Assembly (NCBI GenBank): GCA_003224515.1
Contig: QHZC01000579.1
Location: 1-12,331 of the forward strand
DNA: 12,331 bases
Direction of reading: 5' to 3'
Source of the DNA: Acidobacteriota bacterium
Lineage (GTDB): Bacteria; Acidobacteriota; Terriglobia; Acidiferrales; UBA7541
The notes beneath the pieces were generated by a model that saw only the letters and a list, made by a program, of their open reading frames with translations, did not search any database and was not told the origin of the DNA. Below are positions 5,657 to 11,434 of the stretch, piece after piece. Each line of letters starts with the position of its first letter. The stretch's first letter is position 1. The translations under genes were made by a program, and so were the position numbers.

Positions 5657-6199
5657 ATGAGAAAACAACTTGCTGTATTGGCCGTGGGATGTTTGACTTT
5701 GGGTCTGATGGCGGCGCTGGGCTCAGCGCAGGGGGACAAAGCTTCGCGACCCAGTCCGGCGGCGAAGGCGAGCTGCGCGCTGGCCGATGGGAAGTCGATC
5801 GCCGTGGATTATTCGAGCCCGCGTGCCAAGGGGCGCAAAATCTATGGCGGGCTGGTGCCCTATGGCCAAGTGTGGCGTGCCGGGGCCAATGATGCAACGA
5901 CCTTCGTCACCTCTGCCGACGTAATGGTCGGCGGCACCCATGTTCCCGCCGGCAACTACACTATTTTCACAATTCCAAACCAGGACAAGTGGACGCTCAT
6001 CATCAGCAAGAAGACGGGCGAATGGGGTACCGATTATCCGGGCGCCTCGCAGGACCTTGCGCGAATCGACATGAAGGCGGCGGCGCTGCCCTCGGCGGTC
6101 GAGAACTTCACTATCGCCTTCGACAAAACGGTCAATGGCTGCACGCTGCGCATGGATTGGGAAACGACGCGGGCATCCGTGGAAATCACCAAGATGTAG
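5657..6199 (+). CDS. Exported DUF2911 family protein
   Basis: This is a 180-residue secreted protein of the DUF2911 family, whose function is unknown. It starts with a typical signal peptide: MRK, a hydrophobic run to about residue 21, and a probable cleavage after GSAQ near residue 25. The mature part has the family pattern: VDYSSPRAKGRKIYGGLVPYG, then VWRAGANDATTF, then VPAGNYTIFTIP and W.LIISKKTGEWGTDY. The C-terminal domain ends in a strand around RMDWETTRASVEI. ATG 5657 was chosen because AAAAGGGGGA lies 7 bp before it and the signal peptide begins there. The frame extends upstream to 5597 without protein-like sequence. It is transcribed away from the small minus-strand gene at 5176-5409 and converges on the EamA transporter; no obvious functional partner is adjacent. 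Confidence 0.85.
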   Translation: MRKQLAVLAVGCLTLGLMAALGSAQGDKASRPSPAAKASCALADGKSIAVDYSSPRAKGRKIYGGLVPYGQVWRAGANDATTFVTSADVMVGGTHVPAGNYTIFTIPNQDKWTLIISKKTGEWGTDYPGASQDLARIDMKAAALPSAVENFTIAFDKTVNGCTLRMDWETTRASVEITKM

Positions 6200-6250
6200 C
6201 ACTGTTTTGGAAAACTTTTAGTCGTCAGTCTTAATTTTTAGTCAGAGAAT

Positions 6251-6276
6251 GGGGAGGCGGTTTTATTAGCTTCCCC
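6251..6276. terminator. Weak bidirectional hairpin between converging genes
   Basis: GGGGAGGC (6251-6258) can pair with GCTTCCCC (6269-6276) with one G-T pair and a 10-nt loop. There is no real T-run on either side, though the loop is T-rich. It sits in the 203-bp gap between the DUF2911 gene and the EamA gene, where I see no coding sequence. Confidence 0.3.
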
Positions 6277-6402
6277 CCGCCGCGTTGCGTGTTTGGGGAG
6301 CAAACAAAGCCTCGAAAGCGATTCAAAACGAGGAGAGATGCTCCGGCTGGTGGGGTAGCGCGCCTTCTTGATTTTTGGTTCGACTGATGAAATGCAAGAA
6401 CT

Positions 6403-7359
6403 TTAAGAGCCTCGCTGAAGGCGTGCCATGCCGCGATCGACGAGCATGACGGCGCCGATAACCATGGCGGTGGAGAGGAGCACGTTTAACGTGACGGCTT
6501 CGCCGGCGAAGAACCAGCCGAGCAGAACGGCCACAATAGGATTGACGTAGGTGTGGGTGGCAACAACGGTGGGAGAGTAGTGCTCGAGGAGCCAGTTGTA
6601 GGCTGTGAAGGCCACAACCGAGCCGAAGAGAATGAGGTAGCCGAGCGCCAACCACGAGCGTAAGGAGACGCAGGCGAACGAAAATCCGTGGTACTCCCCA
6701 AGAGCCGTTCCGGCGAAAAGCAGTTGCACGGAACCCGCCAATAATGAAAGTGCCGATAAGAGAAGTGGATGCCCGGAGAGTTGTGACCGCCTGGAATAGA
6801 CAATTCCCAGGGACCACGAAAACGCACCTAGCAGGACGGCGAGCGAACCGACAAACACGCCGGGGCCAGAATTCAAAGCGCTTCGGCCCATCAGGAGGCC
6901 GACGCCTCCGAATCCCAGAAAAATTCCAGCCAGAAGCGTCGCGTTCAAGCGCCACTGCCGGGCGGCGATGGTGGTGAGCAGGAAAACCCAGATGGGCTCG
7001 CTGGCAATGAGCAGGGAGGCAAGGCCAGACGGCCCTCTTTGCTCTGCCCAGTGAAGCGTGCCGTGGCCGATAAGAAAGAAGAATGTGCCGATGATGATGC
7101 TGGCGCGAACCTGCGCCCAGGTGGGCCGAAGATGTTTTGCCAGGCACCAGACGAGGAGAATCGTGCCGGCGATCAAGTGGCGGAGGCCGGCAGTGTAGAG
7201 CGGGGGAATCGTTTCCACGGCGTAACGAATCGCAAGGTACGTGGAACCCCAGATGAGGTAAATGGAAAGAAAGGAAAAGGCCATGGCGCCGCGATGCAAT
7301 CGCGGGCGCGCAGGAGTCATGACCGCTGGGACTTCTTCGATGACTGTCGCGGATTTCAC
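6403..7359 (-). CDS. EamA/DMT-superfamily transporter, ten-helix
   Basis: This is a 318-residue inner-membrane protein of the drug/metabolite transporter superfamily. It has two EamA repeats (about residues 28-155 and 170-305), each with five hydrophobic helices. Typical landmarks are YLIWGSTYLAIRYAVETIPP in helix 1, RHLIAGTILL in helix 2, IASEPIWVFLLT in helix 4 and THTYVNPIVAVLLGWFF.GE in helix 9. The sequence is closest in style to YedA-like permeases; the substrate cannot be told from sequence. The start is GTG 7359 with GAGG only 3 bp before it. ATG 7320 (MTPARPRL) is an alternative that keeps all helices. A strong promoter candidate lies about 90 bp upstream. It diverges from the CGNR gene; no operon partner is visible. 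Confidence 0.9.
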   Translation of the reverse strand: MKSATVIEEVPAVMTPARPRLHRGAMAFSFLSIYLIWGSTYLAIRYAVETIPPLYTAGLRHLIAGTILLVWCLAKHLRPTWAQVRASIIIGTFFFLIGHGTLHWAEQRGPSGLASLLIASEPIWVFLLTTIAARQWRLNATLLAGIFLGFGGVGLLMGRSALNSGPGVFVGSLAVLLGAFSWSLGIVYSRRSQLSGHPLLLSALSLLAGSVQLLFAGTALGEYHGFSFACVSLRSWLALGYLILFGSVVAFTAYNWLLEHYSPTVVATHTYVNPIVAVLLGWFFAGEAVTLNVLLSTAMVIGAVMLVDRGMARLQRGS

Positions 7360-7418
7360 GGGCCTCGGTTCAACAATGAGCGGTAACGCGAGCCGCAGTA
7401 TGGCTCTTCAAGCTTGCG

Positions 7419-7447
7419 TTGCTGTAATGCCCTATCACTACTATACT
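7419..7447 (+). promoter_or_regulatory. Promoter candidate for the CGNR gene
   Basis: TTGCTG (7419-7424), 17-bp spacer, TATACT (7442-7447). The -10 is a 5/6 match and the -35 3/6. Transcription would start near 7454, about 50 nt before ATG 7505. It overlaps the region transcribed from the opposing EamA promoter. Confidence 0.35.
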
Positions 7448-7456
7448 CATTACGAG

Positions 7457-7485
7457 AGCATAGGCGATCTCTTGTAACGAGTCAA
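7457..7485 (-). promoter_or_regulatory. Sigma-70-type promoter candidate for the EamA gene
   Basis: On the minus strand TTGACT (7485-7480), a 17-bp spacer and TATGCT (7462-7457) give near-consensus boxes at ideal spacing. Transcription would start near 7450 and give a leader of about 90 nt before GTG 7359. Confidence 0.55.
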
Positions 7486-7504
7486 GTTAATTTAAAGCAT
7501 TACA

Positions 7505-8080
7505 ATGAAAACTGACATCTTCCACGTGACGGGGTTCGGCAAGGTCGCCCCCTGGGTCGATCTCGCCAACAGCAAGGAATGGAATGGCTTTGGGAAGCTC
7601 ACCGATCACCTTACAAATCCGCGGTGGCTTGCCACGTTCCTCAAGCATTGGAACCTTCATCCCCTTTCCTCGAAAGACATTCCGCGCCGCAAACTGGTGC
7701 AATTGCGCATTCTGCTGCGCCGCGCCGCGGAAAAGCTAGCCGTGGGAGGCTCCCTAGGTGCAAGAGAGCTTTCCAATCTGAATCAGGCATTGAACGTACC
7801 GGGGCGGCAGAAGCTAGTACAGGACCAAAATGGGTTCCGCGTCGAAATGGTTCCGGTACAGAGCGATTGGAGTTGGGTGATCGCACAGATTGCGGCGTCC
7901 CTTGGAGAAATGCTGGCGACCCGCGAGGTAGAGCGCATTAAAGTTTGCGCCAATCCCGATTGCCGTTGGGTTTTCTACGACCCGACCAAAGCCAGGACCA
8001 AGCGCTGGTGCCACGACCGCACTTGTGGCAACCGCGCCCGTGTCCGCCGTGCCCGGGCCGCACAAAAGCGAAAAGCCTGA
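7505..8080 (+). CDS. CGNR zinc-finger protein with ABATE-like N-terminal domain
   Basis: This is a 191-residue protein of the ABATE/zf-CGNR type, a family thought to be DNA-binding stress regulators. The C-terminal finger is complete: CANPDC (Cys148, Cys153), RWVFYDPTKARTKRWC (Cys169), then CGNR at 174-177, followed by a very basic tail RARVRRARAAQKRK. The N-terminal part has the DLANS(KEW) motif near residues 19-25 and a helical middle (KLVQLRILLRRAAEKLA) typical of the ABATE domain. ATG 7505 has no recognisable Shine-Dalgarno sequence before it (TTTAAAGCATTACA). It diverges from the EamA transporter, and regulators next to divergent DMT transporters often control them; that link is inference. 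It converges on folE. Confidence 0.85.
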   Translation: MKTDIFHVTGFGKVAPWVDLANSKEWNGFGKLTDHLTNPRWLATFLKHWNLHPLSSKDIPRRKLVQLRILLRRAAEKLAVGGSLGARELSNLNQALNVPGRQKLVQDQNGFRVEMVPVQSDWSWVIAQIAASLGEMLATREVERIKVCANPDCRWVFYDPTKARTKRWCHDRTCGNRARVRRARAAQKRKA

Positions 8081-8133
8081 CGAAGAGAATGTCTTCTGGC
8101 GCCAGGCCCGCAGGCAAATCTGCTGCTCTGAAG

Positions 8134-8745
8134 TTAGGAACTCTTGCGGCGCACGAGCGCGAGAAACTCGTCGCGCGTCTGCTTATTGTGACGGAAAGCG
8201 CCGAGCATGGCGCTAGTGACGGCCTGTCCATGCTGTTTTTCCACGCCGCGCATTTGCATGCAGAGATGGCGGGCTTCGATAATCACGCCGACACCCTGAG
8301 GGGTGATTTTTTCCTCGATGGACTTCGCGATTTGGCTGGTCAGGCGCTCCTGAATTTGCAGGCGGCGCGCAAACATGTTGACCACGCGGGCGATCTTGCT
8401 GAGCCCCAGAACGCGCTTGTCCGGCAAATAGGCCACATGAGCCTTGCCGAAGAACGGCAACAGGTGGTGCTCGCAGAGGCTGAAGAACTCGATGTCCTTC
8501 ACGATGACCATCTCGTCGTAGGACACGCTAAACGTCGCACCGTTCAATACATGGTCCAAGTTCAGGTGGTAACCGCTGGTCAAATACTTGAGCGCTTTTT
8601 CAAAACGCTCCGGCGTTTTGCGCAGCCCTTCGCGATTCGGATCCTCTCCGATGATCTTGATGATCTCGCGCACGTGGCAGGCGATGGTGCGCGCGTCGAT
8701 TTCCTTGCGATCATTCAGCAGAATTTCTTCCGTTGGCTTGGTCAC
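8134..8745 (-). CDS. folE: GTP cyclohydrolase I
   Basis: FolE converts GTP to 7,8-dihydroneopterin triphosphate and formate, the entry step to folate, tetrahydropterins and (through QueD) queuosine. The 203-residue product has the zinc site: Cys91 and His94 in SLCEHHLLPFFGKAHVAY, and Cys162 in EARHLCMQMRGVEK. It also has GEDPNREGLRKTPERF near the N-terminus and LGLSKIARVVNMFARRLQIQERLT in the core. The length fits the family (about 190-220). The start is GTG 8745; its first bases form GTGA with the stop of the upstream PTPS gene, a 4-bp overlap that points to translational coupling. It is last in a GT2-PTPS-PTPS-folE unit, so its product probably feeds the two PTPS enzymes. Confidence 0.97.
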   Translation of the reverse strand: MTKPTEEILLNDRKEIDARTIACHVREIIKIIGEDPNREGLRKTPERFEKALKYLTSGYHLNLDHVLNGATFSVSYDEMVIVKDIEFFSLCEHHLLPFFGKAHVAYLPDKRVLGLSKIARVVNMFARRLQIQERLTSQIAKSIEEKITPQGVGVIIEARHLCMQMRGVEKQHGQAVTSAMLGAFRHNKQTRDEFLALVRRKSS

Positions 8746-9182
8746 GGGCGGTTCCCTTCCAGGTTTTCCTCTGCGTATTCGAAGCTGTTATTTCCAGTCT
8801 CTTGGACGCGGATACGTTCGAGCTTCGCCCTGGGGAAGGCTTTCAGGCGCTGAAATATCTCCATGCACAAATTCTCAGTGGTGGGCACTTTTTCGCGAAA
8901 AGCGGGGACATCTTCGTTGAGCGACTTGTGATCGAACTCCTCGAGCACCTGACGTTCGACGAAGGCATCCAGATCGGCAAGATTCGCGATCATGCCCGTG
9001 GCCGGGTCAACGTCTCCTGACATGCTGACTTCCAACACGTAATTATGGCCGTGGCCATAGGGATTGTTACATTTCCCAAAGACACGACAATTCTCCTCTT
9101 CGCTTAGATGCGGGCTATGCAGCCGGTGTGACGCCGAGAATCGATATCGGCGGCCGAGTTCGACCTTGAGCGCATTGCTCAT
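8742..9182 (-). CDS. 6-pyruvoyl-tetrahydropterin synthase/QueD family, copy 2
   Basis: This 146-residue enzyme converts dihydroneopterin triphosphate to 6-pyruvoyl-tetrahydropterin or a related pterin. Zinc ligands are His19 in FSASH and His44/His46 in GHGHNY. The catalytic Cys38 is in FGKCNNPYGHGH, Asp84-His85 in EEFDHKSLN, and the pterin-anchoring Glu128 in VQETGNN. The FGKCNNP.GHGHNY form resembles animal PTPS more than E. coli QueD (KCGRLHGH), so tetrahydropterin synthesis is more likely than queuosine, though bacterial members are often bifunctional. ATG 9182 was chosen because GGGGAAGTC precedes it and it forms ATGA with the stop of the upstream paralogue. Its own stop overlaps folE by 4 bp. 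Confidence 0.93.
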   Translation of the reverse strand: MSNALKVELGRRYRFSASHRLHSPHLSEEENCRVFGKCNNPYGHGHNYVLEVSMSGDVDPATGMIANLADLDAFVERQVLEEFDHKSLNEDVPAFREKVPTTENLCMEIFQRLKAFPRAKLERIRVQETGNNSFEYAEENLEGNRP

Positions 9183-9610
9183 GACTTCCCCGCTGGGACT
9201 GCGCCGTTGCGGTAGCAATCGACGAAGAGGTCGGGCGACTCGTATAGCCGCACGCGATGCAACCGGCCTTGCGTCATTTTCGGCTCCAGCAATTGCCAGA
9301 TTACGCGGGCAATGTTCTCACAGGTCGGAATCTGTCCGGCCAGTTCGGCGACCTCGTAATTGAGATGACGGTGATCCATGCGCTGCATGACTTCGCGTTC
9401 GAGAATCTCTTTTAGTTCTTTCAGGTCGAGGACCATGCCGGTCACCGGATCCGGCTCGCCCTCAACGGTTACCTCCAACGTGTAATTGTGCCCGTGGCCG
9501 TGGGGGTTATTGCATTTTCCAAAGATTCGCCGGTTTTCCTCAGCCGAGAGATTCGGGTTGTGGTAGAGGTGCGAGGCGGCAAACTCGATTTTTCGCGTGA
9601 GAAGAACCAT
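9179..9610 (-). CDS. 6-pyruvoyl-tetrahydropterin synthase/QueD family, copy 1
   Basis: This 143-residue paralogue of the next gene has the same active-site set: His14 (AASH), Cys33 in FGKCNNPHGHGHNY, His39 and His41, Asp79-His80 in RMDHRHLN, and Glu124 in LYESPDL. It differs in the substrate-anchoring loop (YESPD instead of QETGNN) and in the CEN of TCENIARVIW, so the two copies may prefer different substrates or side-chain outcomes. The start is ATG 9610, where the family alignment begins (MVLLTRKIEF), 10 bp after the GT2 stop. No strong ribosome site is visible, which suggests coupling to GT2 translation. An in-frame ATG at 9682 would add 24 non-conserved residues and overlap GT2. Its stop overlaps the next start as ATGA. 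Confidence 0.92.
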   Translation of the reverse strand: MVLLTRKIEFAASHLYHNPNLSAEENRRIFGKCNNPHGHGHNYTLEVTVEGEPDPVTGMVLDLKELKEILEREVMQRMDHRHLNYEVAELAGQIPTCENIARVIWQLLEPKMTQGRLHRVRLYESPDLFVDCYRNGAVPAGKS

Positions 9611-9620
9611 GGATGTTCGC

Positions 9621-10694
9621 TTATCTTGCCGATTCGGGAGTTCCAATGGAGTACTCCCGGCCTTTCCATTGGATTCTTCCATTTACATGGCTGCGGTAGG
9701 ACGCCCAGAGCACAGCTACGTAGAGCACCACGGCGGGCATGTAGTAGAAGATGAAAGAAAAGGGGAAATGGTTACGAGCCAGATCAAGGCCGTAGCTGGT
9801 TTGGCGGGCGATCAGGAGCAAAACTCCCAGCAAAAGCAGCAAAGGATACTTCAATCCCGCGGCGATCAGCAGAAACGGAATCCAAGGGAGGTTTGACTCC
9901 ATCTCGCGGACAACCGCCCACGGCGTGCCGCCCATCAAGCGATAGAGATTCTTTTTCCAGCCCTGCCATATCTCTTGGAACGAGCGGTACATCCTTACTC
10001 GAACAATGCCGTTGCCGGAGCCGAACCAGATACCATGGCCCGCGGCCTTGACGCGCATGGCGAGGGCGACGTCTTCCAGGAGCTCGCCGGCGACGCTGGC
10101 GTGGCCGCCGACAGCGTCGTACACCTCGCGGCGTATCATCAGAAACTGGCCGTTCGCGGCAGCAGCGCGTGAGTTTGGATCATTCACTTGCTCATAAGAA
10201 AAGCGCTTCGCCAGCCTCAGGTAAACGTAAGGAATCAGGGATTTTTCATACCAGGTCCCGGTGATCTGCTCGGGAGAAAATGAAACCAGAGCAGCGTTGT
10301 GTTCTTGCGCAATTTGGAGTGCACGGGACGCGGAATTCCGCTCGTGCTCAGCGTCGGCATCGGTGAAAAGGAGCCAGGTGGACTTCGCTTGTTGCACGCC
10401 GACCCAAAGGGCATGGTTCTTCCCAACCCAGCCATCGGGCAATCCGGCGGTTTCCAGCAAGCGCAAGTTCGGAACTTTCTCCATGAGGCTTTTCACGACC
10501 CCGGCGGTTCCGTCAGTGGACTGATCGTTCACCACCAGGATTTCGGCAATTTCCGTCTGGCTCGCCAAGGACTTAATGCACGCCGCGATGACCGCCTCCT
10601 CATCCCGGGCCGGAACGATAGCCGTGACGGAGCCCGAAGTCGCCGCCGGGACGGCGGTGCCGATGCAGGTTGTGTTGTGGGCGTCGTTAGGCAT
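9621..10694 (-). CDS. Family 2 glycosyltransferase with C-terminal membrane helices
   Basis: This 357-residue GT-A glycosyltransferase probably acts at the inner face of the cytoplasmic membrane. Residues 23-33 (VTAIVPARDEE) start the nucleotide-sugar fold. VVNDQSTDGT is at 54-63, the DxD metal site TDAD at 111-114, GELLEDVALAMRVKAAG near 203-219 supplies the catalytic-base acid, and QEIWQGWKKNL near 240 is the acceptor-side W motif. GLPDGWVGKNHAL (84-96) is typical of the CrtQ/HpnB-like branch, which glycosylates carotenoid or hopanoid lipids. Two hydrophobic segments follow (about 270-297 and 310-332). Substrate is unknown: a lipid is the family expectation, while the operon with pterin genes hints at something else. 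The start is ATG 10694, with only a weak ribosome site. It heads the four-gene minus-strand unit. Confidence 0.88.
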   Translation of the reverse strand: MPNDAHNTTCIGTAVPAATSGSVTAIVPARDEEAVIAACIKSLASQTEIAEILVVNDQSTDGTAGVVKSLMEKVPNLRLLETAGLPDGWVGKNHALWVGVQQAKSTWLLFTDADAEHERNSASRALQIAQEHNAALVSFSPEQITGTWYEKSLIPYVYLRLAKRFSYEQVNDPNSRAAAANGQFLMIRREVYDAVGGHASVAGELLEDVALAMRVKAAGHGIWFGSGNGIVRVRMYRSFQEIWQGWKKNLYRLMGGTPWAVVREMESNLPWIPFLLIAAGLKYPLLLLLGVLLLIARQTSYGLDLARNHFPFSFIFYYMPAVVLYVAVLWASYRSHVNGRIQWKGREYSIGTPESAR

Positions 10695-10743
10695 TGTGTA
10701 TTGGATGCGGAAGGATTGTTTCCCGATCAGGGCCGGTTGGGTT

Positions 10744-10752
10744 AGTATAGCA
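10744..10752 (-). promoter_or_regulatory. Extended -10 promoter for the GT2-PTPS-PTPS-folE unit
   Basis: On the minus strand TGCTATACT combines the TGn extension with a 5/6 -10 box. The -35 position, TTCGAA at 17 bp, is weak, as is common for extended -10 promoters. Transcription would begin near 10737, about 43 nt before ATG 10694. It lies within the 62-bp gap shared with the divergent tlpA-like gene. Confidence 0.5.
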
Positions 10753-10756
10753 TTTG

Positions 10757-11299
10757 ATGAGAATCCTTCGAAGAATTGCCGCTTGGGCCGTGGTGGTGGT
10801 TGCGCTGGGGATTTTGCTGCTCTTTGCGATGCCGAGCTACCGCCAGGGCGAGGCCTCGATTGCTGGAAAGAGAGCGGAGGACTTTCCGCTGGAAATCATG
10901 GGGAAGCCCGGGCATCTCACCGATCTGAAGGGCAAGGTCGTCATACTGAATTTCTGGGCGACTTGGTGCCCGCCTTGCGTCGAAGAGACTCCCGCGCTGA
11001 ACCACTTGCAGAAATATATCCAGGCGCGCAACGGCGTCATCCTCGGCGTCGCTGCCGACGAGAACCCCGCCGCTTTCGAAAAATTTCTGCGCGACCAAGG
11101 CATAGTCTTCCTGACCTACCGCGACCCGTCCACCAAAGACAATCACTCACCCATCGCACTGTCCTACGGCACCTCGATGTACCCGGAAACCTACGTCATC
11201 GACCGCCGCGGCAAGATCGCCCGCAAGTTCATCGGCTTCCAGCAGTGGGACTCGCCGGACATGCTGGCGTATTTCGACACCCTCCTCGGGCAAACCTAA
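10757..11299 (+). CDS. TlpA/ResA-like membrane-anchored thiol-disulfide oxidoreductase
   Basis: This 180-residue thioredoxin-fold protein sits outside the cytoplasmic membrane. MRILRR precedes one hydrophobic helix (about residues 8-25), which serves as an uncleaved anchor or signal. The redox motif is W70-CPPC (71-74) in VVILNFWATWCPPCVEE, and the cis-Pro is Pro143 in SMYPETYVIDRRGKI. GKRAEDFPLEIM...GHLTDLKGK is the usual TlpA/ResA lead-in. Such proteins reduce periplasmic disulfides, often for cytochrome c maturation, but no cytochrome gene is near. ATG 10757 was chosen over the TTG one codon upstream. There is no Shine-Dalgarno sequence, and a TATA-rich box ends only about 6-9 bp before the ATG, so translation may be leaderless. 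It diverges from the GT2 operon. Confidence 0.92.
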   Translation: MRILRRIAAWAVVVVALGILLLFAMPSYRQGEASIAGKRAEDFPLEIMGKPGHLTDLKGKVVILNFWATWCPPCVEETPALNHLQKYIQARNGVILGVAADENPAAFEKFLRDQGIVFLTYRDPSTKDNHSPIALSYGTSMYPETYVIDRRGKIARKFIGFQQWDSPDMLAYFDTLLGQT

Positions 11300-11313
11300 G
11301 AACGAAATTCAAC

Positions 11314-11425
11314 AAAAAATCTAAAGCAGAGACGCAAAGAGCGCAGAGCGGAGGCAGAAAAATGCTCATTCCCTTCCTCTGGTTTCATTTTCTGCAGCGA
11401 ACTCCGCGTCTCCGCGTAGTTTTTT
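11314..11425. repeat. Imperfect inverted repeat, possible bidirectional terminator or REP-like element
   Basis: The left arm begins AAAAAA (11314-11319) and continues CTAAAGCAGAGACGCAAAG, ending GGCAGAAAAATG near 11364. The right arm, read on the opposite strand, begins AAAAAACTACGCGGAGACG (from 11425) and ends CTGCAGAAAATG. The arms share CTA..GC(G)GAGACGC(G)GAG and (G)CAGAAAA(A)TG, so the element can fold into a long imperfect hairpin bounded by an A-run and a T-run. GC-rich GCAGAGACGC-type repeats of this kind are scattered between genes in many bacteria. It fills the convergent gap between the tlpA-like and permease genes. Confidence 0.6.
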
Positions 11426-11434
11426 CATGGCGGA

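Noticed and set aside
5657..5692. Possible lipoprotein signal (AVGC, Cys12) in the DUF2911 protein.
   Set aside because: The Cys lies too early and the hydrophobic core continues past it; a type I signal peptide fits better.
5289..5897. A 202-codon minus-strand frame upstream of the small minus-strand gene.
   Set aside because: Most of it is antisense to the DUF2911 gene. Only the short hydrophobic run near 5515-5555 seemed worth noting.
7945..8853. A 302-codon plus-strand frame over the end of the CGNR gene and folE.
   Set aside because: It is out of frame with the CGNR gene and antisense to folE, both of which have convincing protein motifs.
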